A stretch of DNA of 64,000 bases, taken from NCBI GenBank assembly GCA_023229645.1, contig JALNYU010000002.1:186001-250000 (forward strand), read 5' to 3'. A program made the position numbers and the translations under genes. The stretch comes from Nevskia sp. (GTDB taxonomy: Bacteria > Pseudomonadota > Gammaproteobacteria > Nevskiales > Nevskiaceae). The first letter of the stretch is position 1. Every line of letters starts with the position of its first letter. This document shows positions 26,017-34,295 of this stretch, in pieces. Under the pieces are notes generated by a model, which ran no database searches, was not told the DNA's origin, and worked only from the letters and a program-made list of their open reading frames with translations.

Positions 26017-26868
26017 TTAGAGCGTGTAATGCACTACGGCGCTTTTCAATAGAGGCTGGATATGAGTGAGCATGAGCATGGCAAAGATGACGAAATGCAA
26101 TCCAGCCAGGGTTTCTGGGAGACGCTCGTAGTCGCGCACCAAGCGGCGGAAGCGGTTGAACCAACCGAAGCTGCGTTCGACCCCCCAGCGGCGAGGCAGC
26201 AGGACAAAGCCTTTCTTTGCTTCCGGTAGCTTGATGACGTGCAACGCGATGCCTTCAGCTTGGGCAGCCTGTGCCGGGCCTTCAGCTTGGGCAGCCTGTG
26301 CCGGCGCTTCGCCCGTGTAGCCTTGATCGACAAAAGCCACGCGCACCGTTCCGCCGGTCTCGCGTTGAACCGCCTGCGCCAGCGACTGTACCTGCGCCCG
26401 TTCCTGTTCGTCGGCCGGCGTGACCTGTGCGGCGAGCAAATGGCCCAGCGTATCCACGGCGATATGAACCTTGCTTCCCCGCTTGCGCTTGTAGCCGTCA
26501 TAACCGGCACGGGGACCGCGCTCACACGTCGACTGCAAAGTACGTCCGTCCAGAACCACGGCACTGGGTTGCCCATTCCGACCTTGGGCGGTGCGCAGAA
26601 TGCACCGCAAGTCGCTGACCAGTGCCTCGAAGCAGCCCGCCTTGAGCCAACGCTGCGTCTGCTGATAGACCGCCTCCCACGGCGGCAGGTCATTCGGCAA
26701 CATCCGCCATGCTGCATCTGCGCGTGCCAACCAGCGCAGCGCATTGAACAACGCGCGCAGATCGTATTTCCGTTGCGGCGCTTGTTCGTTCATCAACGTC
26801 AGATAGGGGGCAGCAAAGCCCCATTCTTCGTCCGATACATCAGTCGGATACGGTTTTCTGCTTCGCAT
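26017..26868 (-). CDS. IS5-family DDE transposase
   Basis: A 283-residue transposase: N-terminal SDEEWGFAAPYL domain, catalytic Asp in VVLDGRTLQS, second Asp in VAFVDQGYTG, and the RWGVERSFGWFNRFRRL...RDYERL segment with the catalytic Glu, as in the IS427/IS1031 part of IS5. Two oddities are seen. A 27-nt tandem duplication (26251-26304) adds a second copy of PAQAAQAEG between the second Asp and the Glu. The frame also runs through the terminal repeat, and its TAA stop (26017-26019) is supplied by target DNA. Whether the duplicated form is active cannot be told. Confidence 0.92.
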   Translation of the reverse strand: MRSRKPYPTDVSDEEWGFAAPYLTLMNEQAPQRKYDLRALFNALRWLARADAAWRMLPNDLPPWEAVYQQTQRWLKAGCFEALVSDLRCILRTAQGRNGQPSAVVLDGRTLQSTCERGPRAGYDGYKRKRGSKVHIAVDTLGHLLAAQVTPADEQERAQVQSLAQAVQRETGGTVRVAFVDQGYTGEAPAQAAQAEGPAQAAQAEGIALHVIKLPEAKKGFVLLPRRWGVERSFGWFNRFRRLVRDYERLPETLAGLHFVIFAMLMLTHIQPLLKSAVVHYTL

Positions 26869-26911
26869 CCCGCTACATTAACCATTACTTCCAAAAGTGC
26901 ATAACACGCTC
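26020..26911 (-). mobile_element. Intact IS5-family insertion sequence (892 bp)
   Basis: Terminal inverted repeats GAGCGTGTAATGCACT (26020-26035) and the complement of GAGCGTGTTATGCACT (26896-26911) match at 15 of 16 positions. A TA is present on both sides (26018-26019 and 26912-26913), consistent with a TA target duplication. The single transposase gene fills the element. It sits directly behind the GST stop codon. Confidence 0.85.
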
Positions 26912-26913
26912 TA

Positions 26914-27412
26914 AAAAAAGGAGCTTTTTGTTTTTGTTGGGTTGATCTTTGTTCTATCACTATCGTGGATCGCAACACGGACTTATGGCGTGGAAGAAGC
27001 CTGCAGCGTCATTGCTGCGCCCTCCAAATCGCCGGGCGAGTATCGGCGCGTTTCCCGAGATGACTGGCGAAAATTGGGTCGGGAATCTATTACTGCGAGG
27101 GCTCAGTGGTCGCGCCATTTGCTCTTCGCTTAGATTACGGCGCGACCTGTGGCTCGCTCTGCGGCAGCGGTGCGGTCGAGGTTATGCTGTGGCTTCCGGG
27201 TTTCGTTCACAAGCTCTACTGGGAATCGGTGTGGATCAGCTGAGGCGCGCGTCGTTGCCAGAAAATATCGATGTGCTGGGCTGTTGCCGGCGTCGTCGGC
27301 CGAGCTTTAAGCATTTGCAGGCGTAAGCCAATCAGTGAGTTGACCTCAGCCGAGGTGCATACTGCGCAAGATCTGCATTGAAATCATGGATGCTGTTGAT
27401 CCCCGAATACGA
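26914..27412. other. Gene-free stretch after the IS5 element
   Basis: About 500 nt with no gene I can support. It starts with a short hairpin AAAAAG-GAG-CTTTTT followed by T residues, possibly the original terminator of the GST gene now separated by the insertion. Other open frames here are Arg-rich and family-less. Confidence 0.4.
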
Positions 27413-27622
27413 ATGAATACTCCGATCCCACAGTACGCGTCGTCACCCGCGCAATGCCCGTTATGCGGCGGGCCGAATGCGTGCGTTAGCACACAATGCG
27501 CAGGCGATAAGTCACAGTGCTGGTGCACGAATGCGGTGATCTCAGCAGACGTGCTGTCGCAGATTCCCCCTGAGCAGATTGGCGTCAGCTGTATTTGCGC
27601 GCGTTGTGCCGCAGGTTCTTGA
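27413..27622 (+). CDS. Small cysteine-rich CWC-family protein
   Basis: About 69 residues with the spacing of the Cys_rich_CWC family: CPLCGGPNACV, then CWCTNAVISADVLSQIPPEQ, then CICARC at the end. Family members are tiny, probably metal-binding and of unknown function. The start is uncertain: an ATG at 27413 is chosen over one at 27386 because the sequence before the CPxCG motif is usually short; neither has a clear ribosome binding site. It converges on the ssu operon. Confidence 0.75.
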   Translation: MNTPIPQYASSPAQCPLCGGPNACVSTQCAGDKSQCWCTNAVISADVLSQIPPEQIGVSCICARCAAGS

Positions 27623-27667
27623 GGCCCCGGCGTTGGGGTTAGTGGCGGGCCGCAGCGTGGGCTTGGT

Positions 27668-28444
27668 TTAAGCCAATGCCTGGGAATTTGGGTTTAGGAT
27701 TTGCGTCAATATCGACTGCTCCAAAGCGCTAAACGTTACATCGCGTTTACGTGGGCGCGGGAGGTGAACGGCGATATCCAGCGCGATTGTGCCGTCTTCG
27801 ATGACGATGACGCGGTCGGCGAGGGCGATGGCTTCGGTGACGTCGTGTGTTACCAGTAGCGCGGTGAAGCCATGCGTGTGCCAGAGCCGTTCGATCAACG
27901 CGTGCATTTCAATACGCGTTAACGCGTCCAGCGCGCCGAGCGGTTCGTCGAGCAGCAGCAAATCCGGCTGTTGTGCCAGTGCTCGGGCGAGCGCGACGCG
28001 CTGTCGCTGGCCGCCGGATAGCTGCGCCGGCCAGTCGGTTGCGCGGTCGGCGAGGCCGACTTCTGCGAGCATCATCCGCGCCCGTTCGCGGGCGCTGGGT
28101 TTGAGCCCTAGCGCCACGTTGTTGAATACGCTTTTCCACGGCAGTAGTCGCGCGTCTTGAAACATCACCCGCGTTTGGGGGGCGGGCTTTCCTGATGCTT
28201 GAACTTCGATCAAGCCGGCATCAGCGACTTCCAGCCCGCTGATCAGGCGCAGCAACGTGCTTTTACCGCAGCCGCTGCGACCGACGACGGCGACAAAGCT
28301 GCCGGCGGTGATTTCCAGCGTGAGCCCGCGCAAGACCTGACGTGTGCCGAAGCGCTTGCGGATGCCGACAATCGCCACCGCGGCGCCAGCAATGGGTGAC
28401 TGCGCAGCAGTTTCAATTCCAATCAATTTTAAGCGAGCGTTCAT
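27668..28444 (-). CDS. ssuB: Aliphatic sulfonate ABC transporter ATP-binding protein
   Basis: A 258-residue ABC ATPase of the nitrate/sulfonate/taurine type. Walker A GRSGCGKST is at 55-63, the Q-loop MFQDARLLPW, the signature LSGGQRQRVALARAL, Walker B LLLLDEPLGALD and the switch VTHDVTEA are all intact. It energises sulfonate import with SsuA and SsuC. The ATG at 28444 forms an ATGA overlap with the ssuC stop, so an upstream extension is rejected. Last gene of the operon. Confidence 0.93.
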   Translation of the reverse strand: MNARLKLIGIETAAQSPIAGAAVAIVGIRKRFGTRQVLRGLTLEITAGSFVAVVGRSGCGKSTLLRLISGLEVADAGLIEVQASGKPAPQTRVMFQDARLLPWKSVFNNVALGLKPSARERARMMLAEVGLADRATDWPAQLSGGQRQRVALARALAQQPDLLLLDEPLGALDALTRIEMHALIERLWHTHGFTALLVTHDVTEAIALADRVIVIEDGTIALDIAVHLPRPRKRDVTFSALEQSILTQILNPNSQALA

Positions 28445-29229
28445 GGTGCTTGATAAGACGGATGCCAACGCAGCCAACGCCGTTCCAGGCCTTTTGCGGC
28501 AAGATCGGCGAGCTTACCGAGCAGGGCATACAACAGGATGCCGACGAGCATGACATCGGTTTGTAGAAATTCGCGTGCATTCATCGTCATATAGCCAATC
28601 CCGGATTGCGCTGAGATGGTTTCGGCGACGATCAAGATCACCCACATCAAACCCAGCGCGTAGCGCAGGCCGACGAGAATGGACGGCAGCGCACCTGGCA
28701 ATATCACGTCTCGATACAGGGGCCAGCCGCGCAGGCCGTAGCTGCACGCCATCTCGATCAAACCGGCGTCGACTGAGCGAATGCCGTGATAGGTGTTGAT
28801 GTAAATCGGGAAAAACACGCCGCTGGCGACAAGAAAGAGCTTGGCGCCTTCTTCGATACCAAACCATAGAATCACCAATGGAATCAGCGCCAGTGGTGGA
28901 ATATTGCGGACCATTTGCAAGGTCGAATCGAGCAAAATCTCGAGCGGCCGAAATAGCCCGGTGAGGAGCCCAGCGAGCAGCCCGAGACCGCCGCCGACGA
29001 CGAGCCCAGATAAAGCTCGTAGCGCGCTGACTTGCGTGTGTTTCCATAACTCGCCAGAGGCGGCGAGTGTCCATGCGGCCCGTAATACCGCCAGCGGCTC
29101 AGGCAAAATACGAGTTGATAGCCAGCCTTGGTTGCTCGCGAATTGCCACGTGGCGAGAATCAATACCGGCACGCACCACGGCAGTAAAACGGCCATGGCG
29201 GCGCTTGCAGTGTTTGCGGGCAGGCGCAT
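28441..29229 (-). CDS. ssuC: Aliphatic sulfonate ABC transporter permease
   Basis: A 262-residue inner-membrane permease with about six hydrophobic helices. The EAA loop is visible in ACSYGLRGWPLYRDVILPGALPSI (cytoplasmic contact with SsuB), and FGIEEGAKLFLVASGVFFPI is a family segment. Start and stop overlap both neighbours (TGATG with the flavoprotein, ATGA with ssuB). Confidence 0.92.
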   Translation of the reverse strand: MRLPANTASAAMAVLLPWCVPVLILATWQFASNQGWLSTRILPEPLAVLRAAWTLAASGELWKHTQVSALRALSGLVVGGGLGLLAGLLTGLFRPLEILLDSTLQMVRNIPPLALIPLVILWFGIEEGAKLFLVASGVFFPIYINTYHGIRSVDAGLIEMACSYGLRGWPLYRDVILPGALPSILVGLRYALGLMWVILIVAETISAQSGIGYMTMNAREFLQTDVMLVGILLYALLGKLADLAAKGLERRWLRWHPSYQAP

Positions 29230-30512
29230 CAGGCGTAGATGGAAGGCACGGGCGGCTCACCGCTCAGAACCCAATGACCGAGATCACGCAGCTTGTAGTC
29301 CAGCGGATCGTGCAAGGTATGGGTGCGGACGTTGCGCCAATAGCGATCAAAACCGTAACGGGAAGCTGCAGCGCGGGCACCCATCGTTTCAAAAATCTGC
29401 GATGTGATGTTGAGCGCGGTACGTGCGGCAAAAACGCGGGCTTCGGCAATCGCCAGCGCCGCCTCGCCGCGATCGGCGGCGGTCACGGCGTCGCCGAGAT
29501 CCCAGATTTTTTGTAACGTTTGGGCGGCGGCTTCGGCGAGGCCGACGGCTGCTTTAAACTGTAGCCACAGCGTGCCGTAGCGTTGTTGAATAAAGGGATC
29601 ATCGGTGGCCTGGGACACGCCGGAATGAACCCAGGCACGGGCAACGGTGCGGGTGTAATGCCATGCCGAACGCAGCGCGCCTTGGGCGTTGCCGAGATAG
29701 ATTTCGGTCAAGATCAACTGTGAAACGCAGGGTCGCAATGTTGCGCGCGGCGTGCCGGAGGCGCCAGGCGGGCCGAGTACTTCGTCATAATTCACCCGCA
29801 CATGGGTAAACTGCACCGAGCCGCTGTCGCTCTGACGTTGGCCGAACGCGTCCCAGTCGTCGAGCACGGTGATGCCGGTGCGATGGGTCGGCAATGCAAT
29901 AATCAGGCGGACACCGGGATTTCTCGGATCTGGCGCTGAGACATTCAATGCGTCGGCATCGATAGATCCTGAGCAAAAGGTCTTCAACCCGTTTAGCACG
30001 TAATGGTCGCCGGCATCCGTCAGGCTGACCTGCGGCCCGAGGATATTAGTGGCGTTGCCCCAAAACCAATTCTGCGCGGCGCTGCGGCTGAGGTAGTGCT
30101 GTTGCTGGTCAGCATTCGCAAACAGCAGCAGGCTTGCGATCTGCAGGTGTTGGAATCCGAATAAATGACCGAGCGAACTATCGGCTTCTGAAAGCCTGCG
30201 GATCATTCGATAAATCAACGGCCAGCGCTCGCCGAGCCCGCCGTAACGGGTAGGAATGGCGAGCTTTAGCAAGCCGCTACCGCGAAGCTGTAGGCGTTGT
30301 TCTAGCGCGCTGCCGCCGTTTCGTTCACGCTCGACGATATCTTTCTCGAACGCTACACAGAGCGTATTTACCGCCGCCGTATACGGGCCAAATTGATCCG
30401 GAAAGAGATTTGCCGAGCTGTGCGATTGCGGCACCGAGGGTGGCGCCAATGGTGCGTTCAACTCTGATTGGCGCGGGCTAGGCGAGGCAAGCGCAACGGC
30501 GTTGTGGTTCAT
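29229..30512 (-). CDS. SfnB/DszC-like acyl-CoA-dehydrogenase-fold flavoprotein
   Basis: A 427-residue member of the acyl-CoA dehydrogenase fold, in the branch of SfnB and DszC that uses reduced flavin for oxidation of sulfur compounds. Family patterns include LFGFQHLQIASLLLF, NLFPDQFGPYTAA near the start, GLKTFCSGSIDADAL and the C-terminal TALNITSQIFETMGARAAASRYGFDRYWRNVRTHTLHDP. A true acyl-CoA dehydrogenase is less likely in this context. It starts in an ATGA overlap with the degenerate ABC gene. Probably a monooxygenase for sulfones or sulfonates fed by SsuE (inference). Confidence 0.8.
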   Translation of the reverse strand: MNHNAVALASPSPRQSELNAPLAPPSVPQSHSSANLFPDQFGPYTAAVNTLCVAFEKDIVERERNGGSALEQRLQLRGSGLLKLAIPTRYGGLGERWPLIYRMIRRLSEADSSLGHLFGFQHLQIASLLLFANADQQQHYLSRSAAQNWFWGNATNILGPQVSLTDAGDHYVLNGLKTFCSGSIDADALNVSAPDPRNPGVRLIIALPTHRTGITVLDDWDAFGQRQSDSGSVQFTHVRVNYDEVLGPPGASGTPRATLRPCVSQLILTEIYLGNAQGALRSAWHYTRTVARAWVHSGVSQATDDPFIQQRYGTLWLQFKAAVGLAEAAAQTLQKIWDLGDAVTAADRGEAALAIAEARVFAARTALNITSQIFETMGARAAASRYGFDRYWRNVRTHTLHDPLDYKLRDLGHWVLSGEPPVPSIYA

Positions 30513-31255
30513 TGGCGATCTCGATAAAGCTGGGGCGCTAGCGACGCGATGCCTGCGGGCGGCGCGATGGCGGGCAAGGTCACCAGCCGCCCTGCAACAC
30601 GCGCGGCATCGGTTTCGTTGCGCGTGCTGAGAACGATGGCGAGGCGGTGCTCGTCAGCGAGACGGCGCAGCAACGGTGCGAGGCGGAGATCAGACGGTGT
30701 CGCTGAAAATGGGTCGTCGAGCAACAATACGCCAGGGTTTGCGTACAAAGCGCGGGCGATCCCAATGCGCTGAACTTCATCGGGCGGAATAGCTGATGGC
30801 AATGCCGCTTCGCGATCAGCGAGGCCGACGGTGCGTAAAGCATCAATGGCGCGGGCGTAGCGCTCGGTATTGCGAGCGTTGGCTTCAGTGCCGAAGGCAA
30901 CGTTGTCGGCGATGTTGAGCCAGGGCAGGAGCGGTGTGGCGGCAGTAACGAAGCCGACTTCGCGGCTCGCCCCCTGCAACAAGCGGCCGCGATACCAAAT
31001 GGAGCCGAGGTAGTCTCGATCCCAGCCGGCGATCATCCGTAGCACCGAATTTTTACCGCTGCCTGGCGGGCCACTGAGCACGACGATTTCGCCGCTGGCA
31101 GCCGAGAAACTCAGCGGCGCAAGCTGGCCACCGTTAGGCCATTTTTTACCGCCGATCAAGACCTCCAGCGTGTTGTTGGTGGTGTTCGCTGCGTCGATAA
31201 ACTGAGCCATGCCGGGCACCAGCGACGGTCGAGGATTCAACACGACAGCGTTCAA
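30509..31255 (-). CDS. Degenerate ABC-ATPase paralogue in the ssu operon
   Basis: A 248-residue protein with the overall SsuB fold, but altered motifs throughout. Walker A is SGPPGSGKNS with Asn69 where Ser/Thr binds magnesium. The Q-loop Gln is lost (VTAATPLLPW). The signature LSGGQ is IPPDE (156-160). Walker B ends Asp180-Asp181 with no catalytic Glu. The switch His is replaced in LSTRNETDA. It is unlikely to hydrolyse ATP normally and may be a regulatory or structural partner of SsuB. A TTG start (31255) overlaps the ssuD stop as TTGA; an ATG at 31210 is the alternative. The frame is open and coupled to both neighbours, so it is not an obvious pseudogene. Confidence 0.8.
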   Translation of the reverse strand: MNAVVLNPRPSLVPGMAQFIDAANTTNNTLEVLIGGKKWPNGGQLAPLSFSAASGEIVVLSGPPGSGKNSVLRMIAGWDRDYLGSIWYRGRLLQGASREVGFVTAATPLLPWLNIADNVAFGTEANARNTERYARAIDALRTVGLADREAALPSAIPPDEVQRIGIARALYANPGVLLLDDPFSATPSDLRLAPLLRRLADEHRLAIVLSTRNETDAARVAGRLVTLPAIAPPAGIASLAPQLYRDRQ

Positions 31256-32403
31256 CTTTGAGCGACCTTCGGCGCGTAAGTATTGCCGACTACTTCACCA
31301 AACGGACCGGTCAGCGCGTATTGCCGTGGCTTCGCCGCTTGCGCGCGCGGCAGCAGCGGGAAGGCAAGCTCAGCGAAGCGGTAAGCTTCCTCCAGATGCG
31401 GATAACCCGACAAGATGAATGTTTCGATGCCGAGATCGGCGTATTCCTGCATCCGAGCGGCGACGGTTTGGGGATCGCCGACCAGCGCCGTGCCGGCACC
31501 CCCGCGGACCAAACCGACCCCGGCCCAAAGATTGGGCGATACTTCGAGTTTGTCGCGGCGGCCACCGTGCAGGGCGCTCATCCGGCGTTGACCTTCTGAG
31601 TCCATTTTTGCGAATGCTTGTTGTGCGCGGTTGATGGTGTCGTCGTCCAAACGGCTGATTAATTCTTCCGCCGCGCGCCACGCTTGGTCGTTGGTTTCAC
31701 GCACAATCACGTGCAGCCGTATGCCGAAACGCAAGCTGCGGCCGACGGCGGCGGCGCGGGCGCGAAGGTCGGCGATTTTTTCGGCGACCGCCGCCGGCGG
31801 CTCGCCCCAGGTCAGGTAGACATCAACTTGTTCCGCCGCCAACACGTGAGCTGCTGGCGACGAGCCGCCGAAGTACAGGGGCGGATAGGGTTTTTGTAGC
31901 GGCGGATAGAGCGCCCTGCCGCCTTTCGACCGCAGATGCTTGCCGTCGAAATCGATACTGCCGTTGTCGTGCGAGCTCTCCAGAATCCCGCGCCAGATGC
32001 GTAAGAAATCGTCGGTGATCTCGTAGCGCGTTTCGTGGTCGACAAACACGCCGTCGCCTTCCAATTCGGCGGCGTCGCCGCCGGTGACGACATTGATCAA
32101 TAAGCGTCCGTTCGAGAGCCGATCAAACGTCGCCGCTTGCCGGGCCGCGAGGCCGGGCGAGGCAAGACCGGGCCGCACCGCAACTAGAAATTTCAGTTTT
32201 TCGGTGACGCCGATCAAACTCGCTGCGGTTACCCAGGCATCCTCGCAGGAGCGGCCGGTTGGTAGTAGCACGCCGTCGTAGCCAAGCGCATCGGCAGCTT
32301 GGGCGATTTGCCGCAAATACGGGTAGTCGACCGCACGCGCGCCTTCGGATGTGCCGAGATAACGGCTATCGCCGTGCGTGGGTAGAAACCAGAAAATATT
32401 CAT
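31252..32403 (-). CDS. ssuD: FMNH2-dependent alkanesulfonate monooxygenase
   Basis: A 383-residue luciferase-fold enzyme that releases sulfite from alkanesulfonates using reduced FMN from SsuE. It begins MNIFWFLPTHGDSRYLGT, with DGVLLPTGRSCEDAW, LLINVVTGGDAAELEGDG and HDNGSIDFDGKHL in the positions of SsuD. The ATG at 32403 is preceded by GGAG at good spacing, so a longer frame from 32469 that overlaps ssuA is rejected. It follows ssuA by 19 nt. Confidence 0.95.
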   Translation of the reverse strand: MNIFWFLPTHGDSRYLGTSEGARAVDYPYLRQIAQAADALGYDGVLLPTGRSCEDAWVTAASLIGVTEKLKFLVAVRPGLASPGLAARQAATFDRLSNGRLLINVVTGGDAAELEGDGVFVDHETRYEITDDFLRIWRGILESSHDNGSIDFDGKHLRSKGGRALYPPLQKPYPPLYFGGSSPAAHVLAAEQVDVYLTWGEPPAAVAEKIADLRARAAAVGRSLRFGIRLHVIVRETNDQAWRAAEELISRLDDDTINRAQQAFAKMDSEGQRRMSALHGGRRDKLEVSPNLWAGVGLVRGGAGTALVGDPQTVAARMQEYADLGIETFILSGYPHLEEAYRFAELAFPLLPRAQAAKPRQYALTGPFGEVVGNTYAPKVAQS

Positions 32404-32422
32404 AAATGCTCCAAGTACAGCG

Positions 32423-33403
32423 TCAGGGTGCGGCGGCGAGCGCCGCCGGCTGCCAGACTGCATCGGCAACCTTTAGCGGTTTGGGAATGAGTCCGGCTTG
32501 GAAAAATGTGTCGGCGAGCTGCTGCTGGCTGGCGACAACGGTAGGGTTGAGCGGCACAACCGGCGAACGCGGCCGGCGGTCTAGAAAACGTCGCGCGGCG
32601 TCGGTTGATATGCCGGTCGAGGTCGCCACCAGCGTGACCGTTTCAGAGGGGTGATCGCGGGCGTAGTCATCGGCTTGCGTGAGTGCGTTGAGCAAAGTCG
32701 AGACAACATCGGCATGGTTCAGCGCAAAGGCCCGCGCCGCTAGATAGAACGTGTTGTTGTCGGTCAGATCTTTGCCGGTACTCAGCACCCGGAGCGGGCC
32801 ACCTTGCTCGGCTGCTGCCCAATACGGGTCCCAGATCGACCAAGCATCGATGCTGCCGTGCTCGAATGCAGCGCGCGCGTCCGCAGGGGCGAGATAGACC
32901 GGCTGAATATCGCTATATTTCAAACCCGCTTTTTCTAAGGCACGAAGCACGACGAAATGCGCGCTTGAGCCTTTCTGAAATGCGATGCGCTTGCCTTTTA
33001 AGTCATGCAGTGTTCGTAGCGGCGAATCTTTCGGCAGCAATATTGCCGAGCTTTCTGGCTTCGGCGGCTCGACGCCAACATAGACCAAACTGCTGCCCGC
33101 GGCTTGCGCAAATACCGGCGGCGTATCGCCGGTCATGCCGAAGTCGAGGCTGCCGACGTTCAAGGCCTCAAGCAATTGCGGTCCGGCTGGGAATTCGCTC
33201 CACACAACGTGGCTGCGTTTAAATCGCGTTTCGAGTTGCGCCTGCGATTTAAGAATTGCGAGGTTCACCGAGCTTTTCTGGTAGCCAATGCGGATTTCCA
33301 TAGGTGCTGCCGCCACGGCGCGCCCGATCAAACCGAGCGCAGCGCCAAACACGGCGAGGCGGCGCAGCCAGCGTAACCACCGGTGCTTGCTGATTTCGTT
33401 CAT
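32423..33403 (-). CDS. ssuA: Aliphatic sulfonate-binding periplasmic protein
   Basis: A 326-residue substrate-binding protein. A signal peptide with a twin-Arg-like start (WLRWLRRLAVFGAALG) ends near AVAAAP, followed by IRIGYQKSSVNLAILKSQ typical of SsuA. The SsuA segments FGMTGDTPPVFAQAAG and AWSIWDPYWAAAE are present. It delivers sulfonates to the SsuBC transporter. The start overlaps ssuE as ATGA. Confidence 0.93.
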   Translation of the reverse strand: MNEISKHRWLRWLRRLAVFGAALGLIGRAVAAAPMEIRIGYQKSSVNLAILKSQAQLETRFKRSHVVWSEFPAGPQLLEALNVGSLDFGMTGDTPPVFAQAAGSSLVYVGVEPPKPESSAILLPKDSPLRTLHDLKGKRIAFQKGSSAHFVVLRALEKAGLKYSDIQPVYLAPADARAAFEHGSIDAWSIWDPYWAAAEQGGPLRVLSTGKDLTDNNTFYLAARAFALNHADVVSTLLNALTQADDYARDHPSETVTLVATSTGISTDAARRFLDRRPRSPVVPLNPTVVASQQQLADTFFQAGLIPKPLKVADAVWQPAALAAAP

Positions 33404-33990
33404 GAGTGTGCTGCTGTCTGTAAGCGCGATGCGGCACGGGTTGAAAACGTAGGTGCCCGACGCGGCAGTACTGCGGCCAATTCGGCAACGCCCGCCGTTA
33501 GACGCGCGACCAGAGTAGGTTCGGCGGCATAACGCACGCCGTCTTTGCGCAGCTCCGCGTCAGTTGCCAATACACTAGCGAGCAAGTGGCGCGCGCCGAG
33601 CGCTGTCAGCAGCGGCTTCAGCGTGTAGTCCAACGCGAGTAAATGGGCGGCACTGCCAGCGGTTGCGATCGGTAGAATGGGCTTGCCGCTTAAGCCGTCT
33701 TGCGGCAATAAATCGAGGAAGGTTTTCAGAACGCCGCTGTAAGCTGCTTTATAAATCGGCGTTGCGATAATTAGCGCATCGGCAGCTGCGATGATGCTCA
33801 ACGCGTTTTTCAGTTCGATGCCGGCCGTTTCGAATTGCAGCAGCTGCGCGGGCGGCAAGCGATTAATCGCAATGGCGTGCGTGGCGATGCCGATGCGATT
33901 GAGTTGCGCTTCCGCGCTCTGCAATAAAAAACCGCTGCGGGACGATTCCGCAGGGCTGCCGGACAACGTGGCGATATGGAACATTGGCAT
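33400..33990 (-). CDS. ssuE: NADPH-dependent FMN reductase
   Basis: A 196-residue flavodoxin-fold reductase that supplies FMNH2 to SsuD and probably to the SfnB-like enzyme. The flavin-binding LSGSPAESSRSGFLLQ and the central IIATPIYKAAYSGVLKTFLDLLPQDGL motif are typical of SsuE. Start at 33990 (MPMF) or 33984; AGGAA precedes both. First gene of a seven-gene operon whose genes almost all overlap by 1-4 nt. Confidence 0.93.
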   Translation of the reverse strand: MPMFHIATLSGSPAESSRSGFLLQSAEAQLNRIGIATHAIAINRLPPAQLLQFETAGIELKNALSIIAAADALIIATPIYKAAYSGVLKTFLDLLPQDGLSGKPILPIATAGSAAHLLALDYTLKPLLTALGARHLLASVLATDAELRKDGVRYAAEPTLVARLTAGVAELAAVLPRRAPTFSTRAASRLQTAAHS

Positions 33991-34295
33991 CCGTTTCCTG
34001 ACCGAGTAAGGGCGGCGCGAGGCCGACTGTTCGAAAACGGTATAACGCAGCTGGCTTTTATGGAAAAACCGATTTGTTCTGAAGACATACGCGGCGTTGG
34101 CATATGGTCAGAACTAAATTATCGAGATGGCAAAATCGTGTTGTTTAGGTTGTCGGCGTAAGGGGCAATCGCACATTGTTATGGGGGGCGCCGCTGCGCT
34201 ATTGGTGGCTGCGGAAACGACGCAGCGGGCCAGTACACCCGTCAGATAGGGCCAACAGGCTCTAGAATGTCGCTCGACAAGAAAAAATCAGAACC
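33991..34295. other. Intergenic region upstream of ssuE and yaeQ
   Basis: About 305 nt between two diverging genes, locally AT-rich. It must carry the ssu promoter. I see no confident operator; a Cys-regulon (CysB/Cbl) site would be expected but is too degenerate to place by eye. Confidence 0.4.

Noticed and set aside
26949..27326. 125-codon frame after the IS5 element
   Set aside because: Arg-rich, no start signal, no recognisable domain; probably non-coding.
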